Below are positions 16,074 to 23,361 of a stretch of DNA of 39,568 nt, in pieces (position 1 is the first letter of the stretch; every line of letters begins with the position of its first letter). The stretch covers positions 1-39,568 of the forward strand of contig CACIML010000007.1 of the NCBI GenBank assembly GCA_902587735.1, given 5' to 3'. Both the position numbers and the translations under genes were made by a program. The stretch is from an uncultured Pelagibacteraceae bacterium. GTDB lineage: Bacteria; Pseudomonadota; Alphaproteobacteria; Pelagibacterales; Pelagibacteraceae. Under the pieces are notes generated by a model. That model did no database searches. It was not told the origin of the DNA and saw nothing but the letters and a program-made list of their open reading frames with translations.

Positions 16074-17282
16074 TTATACAAGTTTATCAAAAGGACCTGT
16101 AACTTCATAGGTAATTCCATTAAAGTTATTTTTGCCTCTCTGCGAGCTAAAATACAATCTAGTTCCAGAAGGATCAAAAGCTGGTCCGGTAACTTCTGAT
16201 TTTCCATGTCCTTTAATTCTTACAATTGGAAATGCTTTATTTGTTTTATTTGAAATTCCACAAATTTCCATATTACCCCTATCTTCTGCCGCCATAACCA
16301 AACCAGTATTCGAGACTGTAACATTATCGGGGTCTCTTAATGCTCCTCCGCCTCCATATAAAATTTTACAAGTCTCGTTTGCAATATCATATGTCCAAAT
16401 TTGATGGTTTCCTGTAGTTGCAAAATGAACTTTACCGTCATGATACCAGGCACCTTCGCCATGTGAAAACCTCTTATATTTTATTTCTTTGTTTGGTTTT
16501 CTTTTCATTAGTTGATGGCCTTTTTTAAATAAAGGATCAATAACGTCATTCCATTTAACTTTATCATCATTTTCAATTTCCATAACTTGAAATTTGCCTT
16601 TAACCTTAGCAAGTTCACCAAAAGCATTGATCTTTTTTTCAGGAACAAATCTATAGAAACCACTACTACTTGTATCTTCTGTTTGATAAATAGTTGAAGT
16701 TTTTGGATCTACAGCAGCTGCTTCATGGGTAAACATTCCTAAGGATTGGATTTTTTCCGCAGTTTTTTTTCCATAAGGATCACACTCAAAAGTAAAACCT
16801 TTCCACCATTCTTCACATGTAAGCCAAGTATTCCAGGGAGTTCGACCTCCTGCGCAGTTAGTAGTTGTACCTAAATCTGAATCTTTCCAGCCAGAACAAA
16901 TAGAATAAGAGTCCACAATTTCAGCTTTACTATTAAATCTTATTGCTCCTACTCCTCCACTATCACGTTCGGAATTTGATACATAAATCCAACCACCATC
17001 TTCTGTTGAAAAAGTAGCACCACCATCTGGGTTAAAGTGCCATTTGTAACTAGATCCACTAAACGGTTTTTCGCCAGATTTTGCAACAATCCTTGATGTA
17101 AAACCTTCTATTAACATAAGTCCGTTATGGTCTTTTTTTAATAATTTATATGATAAACCTGAAGTTGCTGCAGCCACGGAAGTATTAATTGCCCAAACAG
17201 GAAGATTAGCTCCGGCAATAAAAACACCAGCCGACCCTATTGATTTTAAAAATTTTCTTTTTCCTTTATTTTTCGAATACAT
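16074..17282 (-). CDS. PhoX/DUF839-like exported protein, copy 1
   Basis: This protein of about 402 residues resembles the PhoX (DUF839, PF05787) beta-propeller phosphatases but is much shorter than classical PhoX. Family segments in order: GGATFSTEDGGWIYVSNSE, NCAGGRTPWNTWLTCEE, FTHEAAAVDPKTSTIYQTED, GFYRFVPE, GEGAWYHDGKVHFATTGNHQIW, PDNVTVSNTGLVMAAED and GPAFDPSGTRLYFSSQRG. The N-terminus KGKRKFLKSIGSAGVFIAGANLPVWA resembles a Tat signal with KR in place of RR. ATG 17282 is preferred over the ORF-track start at 17333, because it aligns with copy 2 and the upstream part overlaps a different small ORF. It is a close paralogue of the next gene. Enzymatic activity is inferred from the family only. 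Confidence 0.85.
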   Translation of the reverse strand: MYSKNKGKRKFLKSIGSAGVFIAGANLPVWAINTSVAAATSGLSYKLLKKDHNGLMLIEGFTSRIVAKSGEKPFSGSSYKWHFNPDGGATFSTEDGGWIYVSNSERDSGGVGAIRFNSKAEIVDSYSICSGWKDSDLGTTTNCAGGRTPWNTWLTCEEWWKGFTFECDPYGKKTAEKIQSLGMFTHEAAAVDPKTSTIYQTEDTSSSGFYRFVPEKKINAFGELAKVKGKFQVMEIENDDKVKWNDVIDPLFKKGHQLMKRKPNKEIKYKRFSHGEGAWYHDGKVHFATTGNHQIWTYDIANETCKILYGGGGALRDPDNVTVSNTGLVMAAEDRGNMEICGISNKTNKAFPIVRIKGHGKSEVTGPAFDPSGTRLYFSSQRGKNNFNGITYEVTGPFDKLV

Positions 17283-17379
17283 ATAAACATTTTTTATCAG
17301 TTCCAGGTTCTCTTTCGGCAGCAATCCCAACATTGGACCACAACAAAAAGAAGAATAAGATTCCTAAAAATTTTTTCAT
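17266..17379 (-). CDS. Tiny ORF with signal peptide (37 aa) between the PhoX-like paralogues
   Basis: This ORF is too short for the track. ATG 17379 starts 6 nt after the stop of PhoX-like copy 2 and encodes MKKFLGILFFFLLWSNVGIA followed by AEREPGTDKKCLYVFEK. The first 20 residues form a textbook signal peptide with an Ala-x-Ala-like end, leaving a mature peptide of about 17 residues with one Cys. It overlaps the start of copy 1 by 17 nt in another frame, which would suit translational coupling. Alternatively it is the 5' remnant of a longer secreted protein disrupted when the PhoX-like gene was duplicated, because its first bases recur in broken form after copy 1. Confidence 0.4.
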   Translation of the reverse strand: MKKFLGILFFFLLWSNVGIAAEREPGTDKKCLYVFEK

Positions 17380-17385
17380 TTTTAT

Positions 17386-18558
17386 TTATACTAATTTATC
17401 AAAAGGACCTGTAACTTCATAGGTGATACCAGTAAAGCCATTTTTGCCTCTTTGTGAACTAAAATATAATCTAGTTCCAGAAGGATCAAAAGCTGGTCCA
17501 GTAATTTCTGATTTTTTATGTCCTACAACTTTTACAATTGGAAATGCTTTATTTTTTTTATTCGAAATTCCACAAATTTCCATATTATCTCCATCTTCAG
17601 CAGCCATTACCAAGCCAGTATTTGAGACGGTAACATTATCAGGATATTTTAATTTACCTTTGCCTTTGTATAAAACTTCACAAGTCTCATTTGCAATATC
17701 ATATGTCCAAATTTGATGAGTGTCTGTAGTTGCAAAATGAACTTTACCATCATGATACCAGGCACCTTCGCCTCTTTTAAATTTTTTATATTTTATTTTT
17801 TTGTTTGGTTCCCTTTTCATAAGATCCTTAAATCCTGATGCTGCAGGATCATTAACATCATTCCATTTAACTTTACCACCACTTTTAATTTCCATAACTT
17901 GAAACTTACCTTTGGTCTTAGCAAGTTCGCCTATAGCATTGATTTTTTTTTCAGGAACAAATCTATAGAAGCCACTTCTCTCTGTGTCTTCTGTTTGATA
18001 AATAGTTGATGTTATTGGATCTACAGCAGCTGCTTCATGGGTGAACGATCCTAATGAGCCAATTAGTTCCGCAGGTTTTTTTCCATATGGATCACACTCC
18101 CAGGTATAACCATTTCCGAACTCTTCACACGTAAGCCAAGTATTCCAGGGTGTTCGACCTCCTGCGCAGTTAGTGCTTGTGCCACGACAAATAGAATAAG
18201 AGTCCACAATTTCGGCTTTACTATTAAATCTTATTGCTCCTACTCCTCCCATTTCAGACTCGGAATTTGATACATAAATCCAACCACCATCTTCTGTAGA
18301 AAAAGTAGCGCCACCATCTGGATTTGGATGCCATCTGTAACTCAACGTTTTTTTCATACTTGTTGCTATAACTCTCGATGTAAAACCTTTCATTAACTTG
18401 AGTCCGTTATTATCTGGTTTGAGTAATTTATATGATAAACCTGAAGTCGCTGCAGTTGCAGAAGTATTAATTGCCCAAACAGGAAGATTAGCTCCAGCAA
18501 GAAAAACACCAGCCGAACCTATTGATTTTAAAAATTTTCTTTTCGATTTATTTTTCAT
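17386..18558 (-). CDS. PhoX/DUF839-like exported protein, copy 2
   Basis: This 390-residue protein is the paralogue of the gene at 16074, with the same motif order (GGATFSTEDGGWIYVSNSE, NCAGGRTPWNTWLTCEE, FTHEAAAVDPITSTIYQTED, GEGAWYHDGKVHF, GPAFDPSGTRLYFSSQRG). By eye the two proteins agree at roughly three quarters or more of positions, differing mostly in the loop after SYSIC and in the CEEWWKGFTFE/CEEFGNGYTWE segment. The N-terminus SKRKFLKSIGSAGVFLAGANLPVWA is Tat-like with KR. Its ATG follows the amine-oxidase stop with no gap (TAAATG), so the genes are in one operon. In the family, PhoX is a secreted Ca/Fe phosphatase; whether the metal site is intact in this short form is not established. 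Confidence 0.86.
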   Translation of the reverse strand: MKNKSKRKFLKSIGSAGVFLAGANLPVWAINTSATAATSGLSYKLLKPDNNGLKLMKGFTSRVIATSMKKTLSYRWHPNPDGGATFSTEDGGWIYVSNSESEMGGVGAIRFNSKAEIVDSYSICRGTSTNCAGGRTPWNTWLTCEEFGNGYTWECDPYGKKPAELIGSLGSFTHEAAAVDPITSTIYQTEDTERSGFYRFVPEKKINAIGELAKTKGKFQVMEIKSGGKVKWNDVNDPAASGFKDLMKREPNKKIKYKKFKRGEGAWYHDGKVHFATTDTHQIWTYDIANETCEVLYKGKGKLKYPDNVTVSNTGLVMAAEDGDNMEICGISNKKNKAFPIVKVVGHKKSEITGPAFDPSGTRLYFSSQRGKNGFTGITYEVTGPFDKLV

Positions 18559-19893
18559 TTAAACTTTTTTTGCAACTTTTTTTCCAACTCTTTCACCGCT
18601 CCAATTTGCTCCATAAACTGTGGCATGAGCATCGGCGCAAGCTTCTCCTGCGAAAAATATTTTACCGACAGGTTTCCTTAAAGATTTTCTTAGATGAGCT
18701 TTACCAGGTATAGCTCCTGAATATGAACCTACTGTAAAAGGATTTTTTTTCCATGCTGTTGCATGTGCTTTGATTACATTATCACCAACTTTTGAACCAT
18801 AACTTTTTTTAAGAATGTTAAGAGCCCAATCTATTTGTGCTTTACTTCCTTCAGCTTCTAATTCTTCAGCAAATTTTCCTACTGTATCAAGATAACAAAG
18901 CCCACTTCCAGTAATATTAAACAGACCAGAAGCACCTTTTGGTGAAGCTGCACCATTACTTTGAATTTTATGGTAAAAGTAGAAATCAGGATATTTTATT
19001 CCTAATTGAAAAAGAAACTTTTTATCAAAGAGAAATGTAATATGATTGTAAGTGCCCATAGTAATCCCAGCAAATGCATCGTATTTATAATTTGGAAGGT
19101 CAGGGGTAAACTTAATTTTTCGAGCATTCAAAACTCCTGTTGAAACTGTAACGATGCAAGCTTTTGCGGAAATTATTCCATCATTTGTTACAACTTTAAC
19201 TCCTTTTTTGTCCCATATTATTTCTTTAGCGGTTGTTTTAAGTTTAACTGGTACCTCTTTTCTATAATCAGCAACCAGTGCACCGTAACCCTGCTTACAA
19301 AATTCTTTTCCACCAGGTCCTTTCCAATAGTAATCGTCTTTACATGAATAATCTTCTAAATCTCTTCCTGGGCTTGTTGAAAAAACGTGATGAGCAGTGT
19401 CAAACCAGCTTTTAGTTTTTAACTTTTTACTAACTTGACTCCATCCAGAAACATCTTTTTTTTGATTATATAAATTATCTTTTATTTTTCCATATATGTC
19501 CCAAAGATCTCCAGAATCTTGGTTTATACCGTCAAAGACATGTGTGTTTGAGTATCTATTTGGATATATTTTAAATTTTTCTTTATTCTTTCTTGCATAT
19601 TTTGAGAAAGGACTGTCATCAGAACCTTCAACCCAGTGACCTCCTAGATCATAAGGAACTCCAAAAATAGAAGTATTAGTATGACATCTTCCACCAGTAC
19701 GGCTCATCGCTTCAATACAAACAACGGATTTCCCTTTTTTCATTAGTTCAGCAGATGCTGCCAAACCCGCTGTACCTGCGCCAATTACAACAACATCAGG
19801 ATTAGACTGTGAAAAAGAAATTGTTGGTAAGGTTGCTAGCGCTAATCCTGATAGAGAAGTTTTTAAAAACTGTCTTCTTCCTATTATTTTCAT
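18559..19893 (-). CDS. Exported flavin amine oxidase
   Basis: This FAD-dependent amine oxidase of about 444 residues has a Tat signal, MKIIGRRQFLKTSLSGLALATLPTISFS, with an intact twin-arginine motif. The mature part begins with the Rossmann motif DVVVIGAGTAGLAASAELMKKGKSV, followed by EAMSRTGGRCHT and DLGGHWVEG (substrate-side FAD loop). It ends with KIFFAGEACADAHATVYGANWSGE, the family's C-terminal FAD signature. Such enzymes oxidise primary or secondary amines to aldehydes, releasing ammonia and peroxide. The ORF track uses a TTG five codons upstream; ATG 19893 fits a normal Tat n-region. It is the first gene of the operon of exported proteins. The amine substrate is unknown. Confidence 0.9.
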   Translation of the reverse strand: MKIIGRRQFLKTSLSGLALATLPTISFSQSNPDVVVIGAGTAGLAASAELMKKGKSVVCIEAMSRTGGRCHTNTSIFGVPYDLGGHWVEGSDDSPFSKYARKNKEKFKIYPNRYSNTHVFDGINQDSGDLWDIYGKIKDNLYNQKKDVSGWSQVSKKLKTKSWFDTAHHVFSTSPGRDLEDYSCKDDYYWKGPGGKEFCKQGYGALVADYRKEVPVKLKTTAKEIIWDKKGVKVVTNDGIISAKACIVTVSTGVLNARKIKFTPDLPNYKYDAFAGITMGTYNHITFLFDKKFLFQLGIKYPDFYFYHKIQSNGAASPKGASGLFNITGSGLCYLDTVGKFAEELEAEGSKAQIDWALNILKKSYGSKVGDNVIKAHATAWKKNPFTVGSYSGAIPGKAHLRKSLRKPVGKIFFAGEACADAHATVYGANWSGERVGKKVAKKV

Positions 19894-19994
19894 TAATAAA
19901 CTTAACAAATCAAGCTATTGTTCACTAGAATTTAATTTAGCAAGTTGAATAGTCGCCAATAGGTTGAAAACCAATATAGACACTAATAACAATC

Positions 19995-20042
19995 ATTGCC
20001 TTGTACTTAAGATTAAATATTGCCTTGTACTTAAGATTAAAT
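19995..20042 (+). repeat. 24-nt tandem repeat, two copies, upstream of the helical-protein gene
   Basis: ATTGCCTTGTACTTAAGATT plus AAAT is present twice in direct succession (19995 and 20019), essentially identical. It lies between the divergent amine-oxidase and charged-helix genes. It could double a regulator site or a -35 element; each unit contains TTGTAC. Confidence 0.8.
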
Positions 20043-20054
20043 TTTGTTTAAAAT
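20025..20054 (+). promoter_or_regulatory. Possible sigma70-type promoter for the gene at 20075
   Basis: TTGTAC (20025-20030) and TAAAAT (20049-20054) are separated by 18 nt and would start transcription near 20061, 14 nt before the ATG. The -35 falls in the second copy of the 24-nt repeat. In AT-rich DNA such matches are easily found by chance. Confidence 0.35.
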
Positions 20055-20074
20055 ATTATTTTTAAAAAAAAACG

Positions 20075-20803
20075 ATGACAAAAAAAAAAAAGAAAATAAA
20101 AAAAAAGAAAACTTCTGAACCACTTAGTTTAGAAAAATTACCTTATACACTTAGTAAGTTTTACAAAAATTATAAAAAGCAAAAAGAAATTGATGATTTA
20201 AGAAAAATTAAATTTCAAGAAAGAGAAGAATATAAAAATATTGTTCAAGAAAAAAAAAAACTATCAGCAAGAACAGATAAAATCGAAAAAGAAGAAGAAA
20301 GAATAAGATTAAAAGAGGAAGAACTAAAACAAAAAGAAAATGAGATAAAATTAAAAGAAGAAGAGCAAAGAAAAAAAGATGAGTACTTAAGATTAAAAGA
20401 TTCAGACTTAAGACGTAAAGATCTTGATCAAAACCGAAGAGACAAACAATTACAAATAAAGGCAGAAGAACAAAAACGAAAAGATGTAGATTTATCAGTC
20501 AGAGAAGAAGAGCAAAAACGAAAAGATCAAAAGGAAAATAGGAAAAAATACAAAGAGATGAAAATTAAAGCTATCCATGAAGCAGAGTTAAAAAATCAAG
20601 AAGAAATTAGAATAAAGGAGTGGGAAAGAAAATTTGAAGAAGATAGACGATTAGAAGAAAAACGTGAAGATTTAAAAGCTGAAAGAATAGCAAGAAAACA
20701 GCAAGAAAGATCAGTTTTATTAGAGGATAAAGAAAACCTACCAGAAGAAGAATTAGTTTCTAGATTAGAGAACTTTGAAACAAAACATTCGAAAAAAAAT
20801 TAA
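20075..20803 (+). CDS. Highly charged, coiled-coil or single-alpha-helix protein, unknown function
   Basis: I do not recognise this 242-residue protein. It starts with a polylysine stretch (MTKKKKKIKKKKTSEP). A short normal segment (LSLEKLPYTLSKFYKNYKK) follows. Residues about 50-215 are almost entirely Glu, Lys, Arg, Gln, Asp and Leu, with recurring phrases such as RLKEEELKQKE and EEQKRKD, as in long coiled coils or stable single alpha helices. There is no membrane segment or catalytic motif. The last 20 residues (LPEEELVSRLENFETKHSKKN) are less repetitive. Its stop overlaps the convergent MFS gene by 4 nt. A structural or nucleic-acid-associated role is possible but not shown. Confidence 0.7.
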   Translation: MTKKKKKIKKKKTSEPLSLEKLPYTLSKFYKNYKKQKEIDDLRKIKFQEREEYKNIVQEKKKLSARTDKIEKEEERIRLKEEELKQKENEIKLKEEEQRKKDEYLRLKDSDLRRKDLDQNRRDKQLQIKAEEQKRKDVDLSVREEEQKRKDQKENRKKYKEMKIKAIHEAELKNQEEIRIKEWERKFEEDRRLEEKREDLKAERIARKQQERSVLLEDKENLPEEELVSRLENFETKHSKKN

Positions 20804-22131
20804 GCTTTATTATTTGAAAGATCTACACCTGTATCTGGATCAAGTTCTATTCCTGCGGGTGTAATGTTTCTTGGAAGAGGAGTAAAAGTGTTGTCTGGGT
20901 TTTCAGCAACTTTTCTTACTGCCATTCTATATATTCCAAATAAAGCAATTAAAGCATGAAAAAAAAGTAAATAGACAAAATAACCATTGGGACCAAGATT
21001 ATCCATTACAATAGAACAAGCTAACGGACCCCCCATTGCCCCTAATCCAAAAACTAACTGCAAACCTCCTCCTGCAGCAACAAATTTTTCTTTTGGAACA
21101 AAGTCATTGGTATGAGCAAGATTTAACGCAAAAACACAAAGAGCTATACCAGAATAAATTGTTATAATAATAAAGAAATTTAACTTACTTGTTCCAGCGT
21201 AAGTTATCAAACTAAAATCTTTAAATACATTTATGTCTAAAAGCATATGGAGAGCATTTAAATTAAAAAGTTTTTCACTTGATATAAAAATTAATGAAAA
21301 ACAAAAAACAGCACTAAATAAATTACATAAAATAATTATAATTCTTCTATTATATTTATCTGAAAGATATCCTATTGGAGCTTGAAAAAAAGCTCCTGCA
21401 ATGGTTGTTAAAAAAAGTAATATTGAAATTTCAAAGAGAGAAAAATTTATTTTTGTTGCGTATACAGCAAACATTGCAAATAAAGCAGAATAAATTGCAC
21501 CTGTACAAAATGAACTGACCGTACCTAAAGGCGAGATTTTATAAAGTTCTATTAAATTTAAAGTACCAATTTTTTTAAATTTTGGAGCAGGACGCTTCGT
21601 AAGCAAGATTGGAACTAAAGCTATTGATAATAAAATAGAAACTAAAATAAAAGGTTTAAAACTTGTTGGGTCATCAAAATTTAATAGAAGAGCTCCAGAT
21701 CCTAAAGCTAGATAATTTATAATCATATATATAGAAAGTAATTTTCCTCTGGTTCTATTGTTAGCTCTATCATTAAGCCAGCTTTCAGCCACAACATAAC
21801 AACTTACTAAACTTAATCCTGTTAAGAACCTTCCCAAGGTCCAAACAATAGGATTTACATATGCTGCAATAATTAAAATACTTAATGATGCTGTTGATGC
21901 AAAAGCGGCAAAGACTCTAATATGACCCACTCTTGAAACCATATTAGGAGTTAAATTAGAACCAACAAAATATCCTACAAAATATCCTGACATAATTATT
22001 CCTGTTGATAAAGAACTGAAGTTTTCTATTACAGATCTTACGCCCATTAGATTGCCTTGAAGTCCGTTAGCTAAAAGAATTATTCCTATTCCGGTAAATA
22101 AAGCCCAAGTATTTTTTACTATTTTGACCAT
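20800..22131 (-). CDS. Major facilitator superfamily transporter (YcaD-like)
   Basis: This 443-residue protein has about twelve membrane helices. Helix 4-5 carries GRFLTGLSLVSCYVVAESWLNDRANNRTRGKLLSIYMIINY, the segment typical of the YcaD/UMF-type MFS branch. The second half contains APIGYLSDKYNRR, the MFS A-like motif. The C-terminal tail (TPLPRNITPAGIELDPDTG) is soluble and unusually long. The substrate is not evident. The gene is convergent with the charged-helix gene and is followed upstream by an EamA transporter on the same strand after about 50 nt. Confidence 0.9.
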   Translation of the reverse strand: MVKIVKNTWALFTGIGIILLANGLQGNLMGVRSVIENFSSLSTGIIMSGYFVGYFVGSNLTPNMVSRVGHIRVFAAFASTASLSILIIAAYVNPIVWTLGRFLTGLSLVSCYVVAESWLNDRANNRTRGKLLSIYMIINYLALGSGALLLNFDDPTSFKPFILVSILLSIALVPILLTKRPAPKFKKIGTLNLIELYKISPLGTVSSFCTGAIYSALFAMFAVYATKINFSLFEISILLFLTTIAGAFFQAPIGYLSDKYNRRIIIILCNLFSAVFCFSLIFISSEKLFNLNALHMLLDINVFKDFSLITYAGTSKLNFFIIITIYSGIALCVFALNLAHTNDFVPKEKFVAAGGGLQLVFGLGAMGGPLACSIVMDNLGPNGYFVYLLFFHALIALFGIYRMAVRKVAENPDNTFTPLPRNITPAGIELDPDTGVDLSNNKA

Positions 22132-22183
22132 TTTTTTGAGTGAGTATGCCTTTTGTATAAAAAAGCAAGTAGTTAATTATTTA

Positions 22184-23041
22184 TTATGTTTTTTTTAAGG
22201 CTAAGAAAGAATGAATTCCAATTGTTAATATGATCACTGAGCCACCTAATATAGCTTCCAAACTAGGTTGCTCTTTAATAACTAACCATACCCAAATCGG
22301 ACCTAGTATAGTTTCTAGCAGGAAAAAAAGATTAACCTCAGCAGCTGTAATAAATCTTGGAGCTATCGTTACTAAAACGAAAGGTATAGCTACGCACATA
22401 ATACACATCAGGGGAATAAAAATTATGTCATTTCCAACTAACTCAAAGTTTTTTACAAAGAAAAAGGCAAATATAGCAACACATAGCTTGCCAATTACTG
22501 CTGATGGAACAAGATCTCTATTTTTGGCATATCTTGCTAAAATAGCGTTACAAGCAAGACCAAATGCTGTCACTAGCCCGAAAAAATCCCCATAAAAGTT
22601 ACCTAAATTAAGCGAGTCATAGAAAATATAAACACAAGCTAGAAAAGTTATTATTATTGCAGTCCAGGTTTTTTTGTCAGGGGCTTCTTTTAAAAATATA
22701 GCTCCCAATATAGCAGAAATCATTGGAGCTAGAGCAATCATTACCAAAGTATTGGCTACGTTAGTATTTTGAATAGATATTATAAAAGTAATATTACATG
22801 CTGAGAAACTGAAAATGTAAAATATTCCTGGATAACCTATTCCAAATAGAACTTTAAGAAAATTTTTATTATAAAAAATTAATGTACCAATTAAAACAAA
22901 CACAAAAGGTATTGCTCCTCTATAGAACAACATTCCCCAGGTTTCTATACTGGATAATCTAATTAATAGAGAGTCTGGAGTAATAAGGAATACAGCTATA
23001 AATGCTAGAAGGGAGCCTTTTTGTTGATTTGTAAGGTTCAT
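22184..23041 (-). CDS. EamA/DMT-superfamily transporter (copy B)
   Basis: This 285-residue protein has ten hydrophobic helices as two EamA repeats. SLLAFIAVFLITPDSLLIRLSS starts the first, MIALAPMISAILGAIFLKEAPDKKTWTAIIITFLACVYIF ends it, and EVNLFFLLETILGPIWVWLVIKEQPSLEAILGGSVIILTIG ends the second. It is not a close copy of the EamA gene at 12019. It diverges from the SAM-regulated bhmT leader, so its promoter lies in the same intergenic region. A methylated amine or amino acid substrate would fit the neighbourhood but is only a guess. Confidence 0.88.
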   Translation of the reverse strand: MNLTNQQKGSLLAFIAVFLITPDSLLIRLSSIETWGMLFYRGAIPFVFVLIGTLIFYNKNFLKVLFGIGYPGIFYIFSFSACNITFIISIQNTNVANTLVMIALAPMISAILGAIFLKEAPDKKTWTAIIITFLACVYIFYDSLNLGNFYGDFFGLVTAFGLACNAILARYAKNRDLVPSAVIGKLCVAIFAFFFVKNFELVGNDIIFIPLMCIMCVAIPFVLVTIAPRFITAAEVNLFFLLETILGPIWVWLVIKEQPSLEAILGGSVIILTIGIHSFLALKKT

Positions 23042-23074
23042 TTAAAAATTGTTATAAATTTATATATATATTTT

Positions 23075-23104
23075 TTATCATTGTTTTATTAATTTACTTA
23101 TAAT
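23075..23104 (+). promoter_or_regulatory. Promoter of the bhmT riboswitch leader
   Basis: A perfect -10 box TATAAT (23099-23104) is preceded at 18 nt by TTATCA (23075-23080), a weak -35. Transcription would begin near 23111, just before the SAM-II aptamer, as required for a riboswitch. Confidence 0.6.
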
Positions 23105-23113
23105 ATCTTTATA

Positions 23114-23168
23114 CCAGCGCCGATTTAAGTCGAATTGCGGGGCGCTATATAAAATCCTGCTAAATAGA
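23114..23168 (+). promoter_or_regulatory. SAM-II riboswitch aptamer
   Basis: AGCGCC (23116-23121) pairs perfectly with GGCGCT (23141-23146) to form P1. The loop reads GATTTAAGTCGAATTGC and the 3' tail TATAAAATCCTGCTAAATAG. These match the SAM-II pattern GAUUUAA...AUUGC / P1 / ..AUAAA....GCUAAA. The loop ATTGC can pair with GCTAAA to make the H-type pseudoknot that encloses S-adenosylmethionine. It lies 190 nt upstream of bhmT, a gene whose product makes methionine, as expected for SAM feedback. Confidence 0.9.
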
Positions 23169-23210
23169 TGTTTCTATATGAACCACCTTTTTAGCAGGTG
23201 GTTTTTTTTT
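23156..23210 (+). terminator. SAM-II-controlled terminator with overlapping antiterminator
   Basis: AACCACCT (23181-23188) and AGGTGGTT (23196-23203) form an 8-bp stem with loop TTTTAGC, followed directly by T residues to 23210. The aptamer tail CCTGCTAAA (23156-23164) is perfectly complementary over 9 nt to TTTAGCAGG (23190-23198), which includes the loop and part of the 3' stem. Pairing of the free tail would therefore block the terminator. SAM binding holds the tail in the pseudoknot and lets the terminator form, so the switch is OFF with SAM. Confidence 0.85.
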
Positions 23211-23232
23211 GAATCATTTCTCAATTAATAAA

Positions 23233-23287
23233 CCGGGTATTTGAACCATATTGTGCACCCAGCATAAGCTAAAGCACTAAAAAGGAG
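23233..23287 (+). promoter_or_regulatory. SAM-V riboswitch aptamer (second in tandem)
   Basis: GGGT (23235-23238) pairs with ACCC (23257-23260). The loop is ATTTGAACCATATTGTGC and the tail AGCATAAGCTAAAGCACTAAAAAGGAG. GTGC (23253-23256) pairs with GCAC (23274-23277) to make a pseudoknot of the same layout as SAM-II, but longer and with the tail CTAAAAAGGAG, as I recall for SAM-V of marine bacteria. A tandem SAM-II/SAM-V order is known, from memory, before metY in Pelagibacter. The GGAG at its end is over 70 nt from the bhmT start with no start codon close behind, so it cannot be the bhmT Shine-Dalgarno itself. Confidence 0.78.
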
Positions 23288-23361
23288 AAAAGGGCTCAAT
23301 TTATTTCCCATTCAGTTAATTTAATGGGCTTCTTTTCTCCATTAGTTTGGAGAAAAAAATG
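23284..23361 (+). promoter_or_regulatory. Three-strand RBS relay between SAM-V and the bhmT start
   Basis: GGAGAAAAG (23284-23292, joined to the SAM-V tail) and GGAGAAAA (23349-23356, containing the bhmT Shine-Dalgarno) are both complementary to CTTTTCTCC (23332-23340). Pairing of the first with the middle strand gives 9 bp, or 11 with G-U pairs. It encloses a small hairpin CCCATT/AATGGG (23307-23312/23323-23328) and leaves the RBS free. Pairing of the middle strand with the second copy (8 bp, 8-nt loop) hides the RBS. SAM-V folding should compete for the first copy. The mechanism is inferred from complementarity. Confidence 0.6.

Noticed and set aside
17283-17333. N-terminal extension MLGLLPKENLELIKNV of PhoX-like copy 1
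   Set aside because: It is absent from copy 2, would put the Tat-like signal too far from the start, and overlaps the tiny signal-peptide ORF in another frame.
23284-23287. GGAG of the SAM-V tail as the Shine-Dalgarno of a leader peptide
   Set aside because: No ATG, GTG or TTG lies 5-12 nt downstream, so no ORF can start from it.
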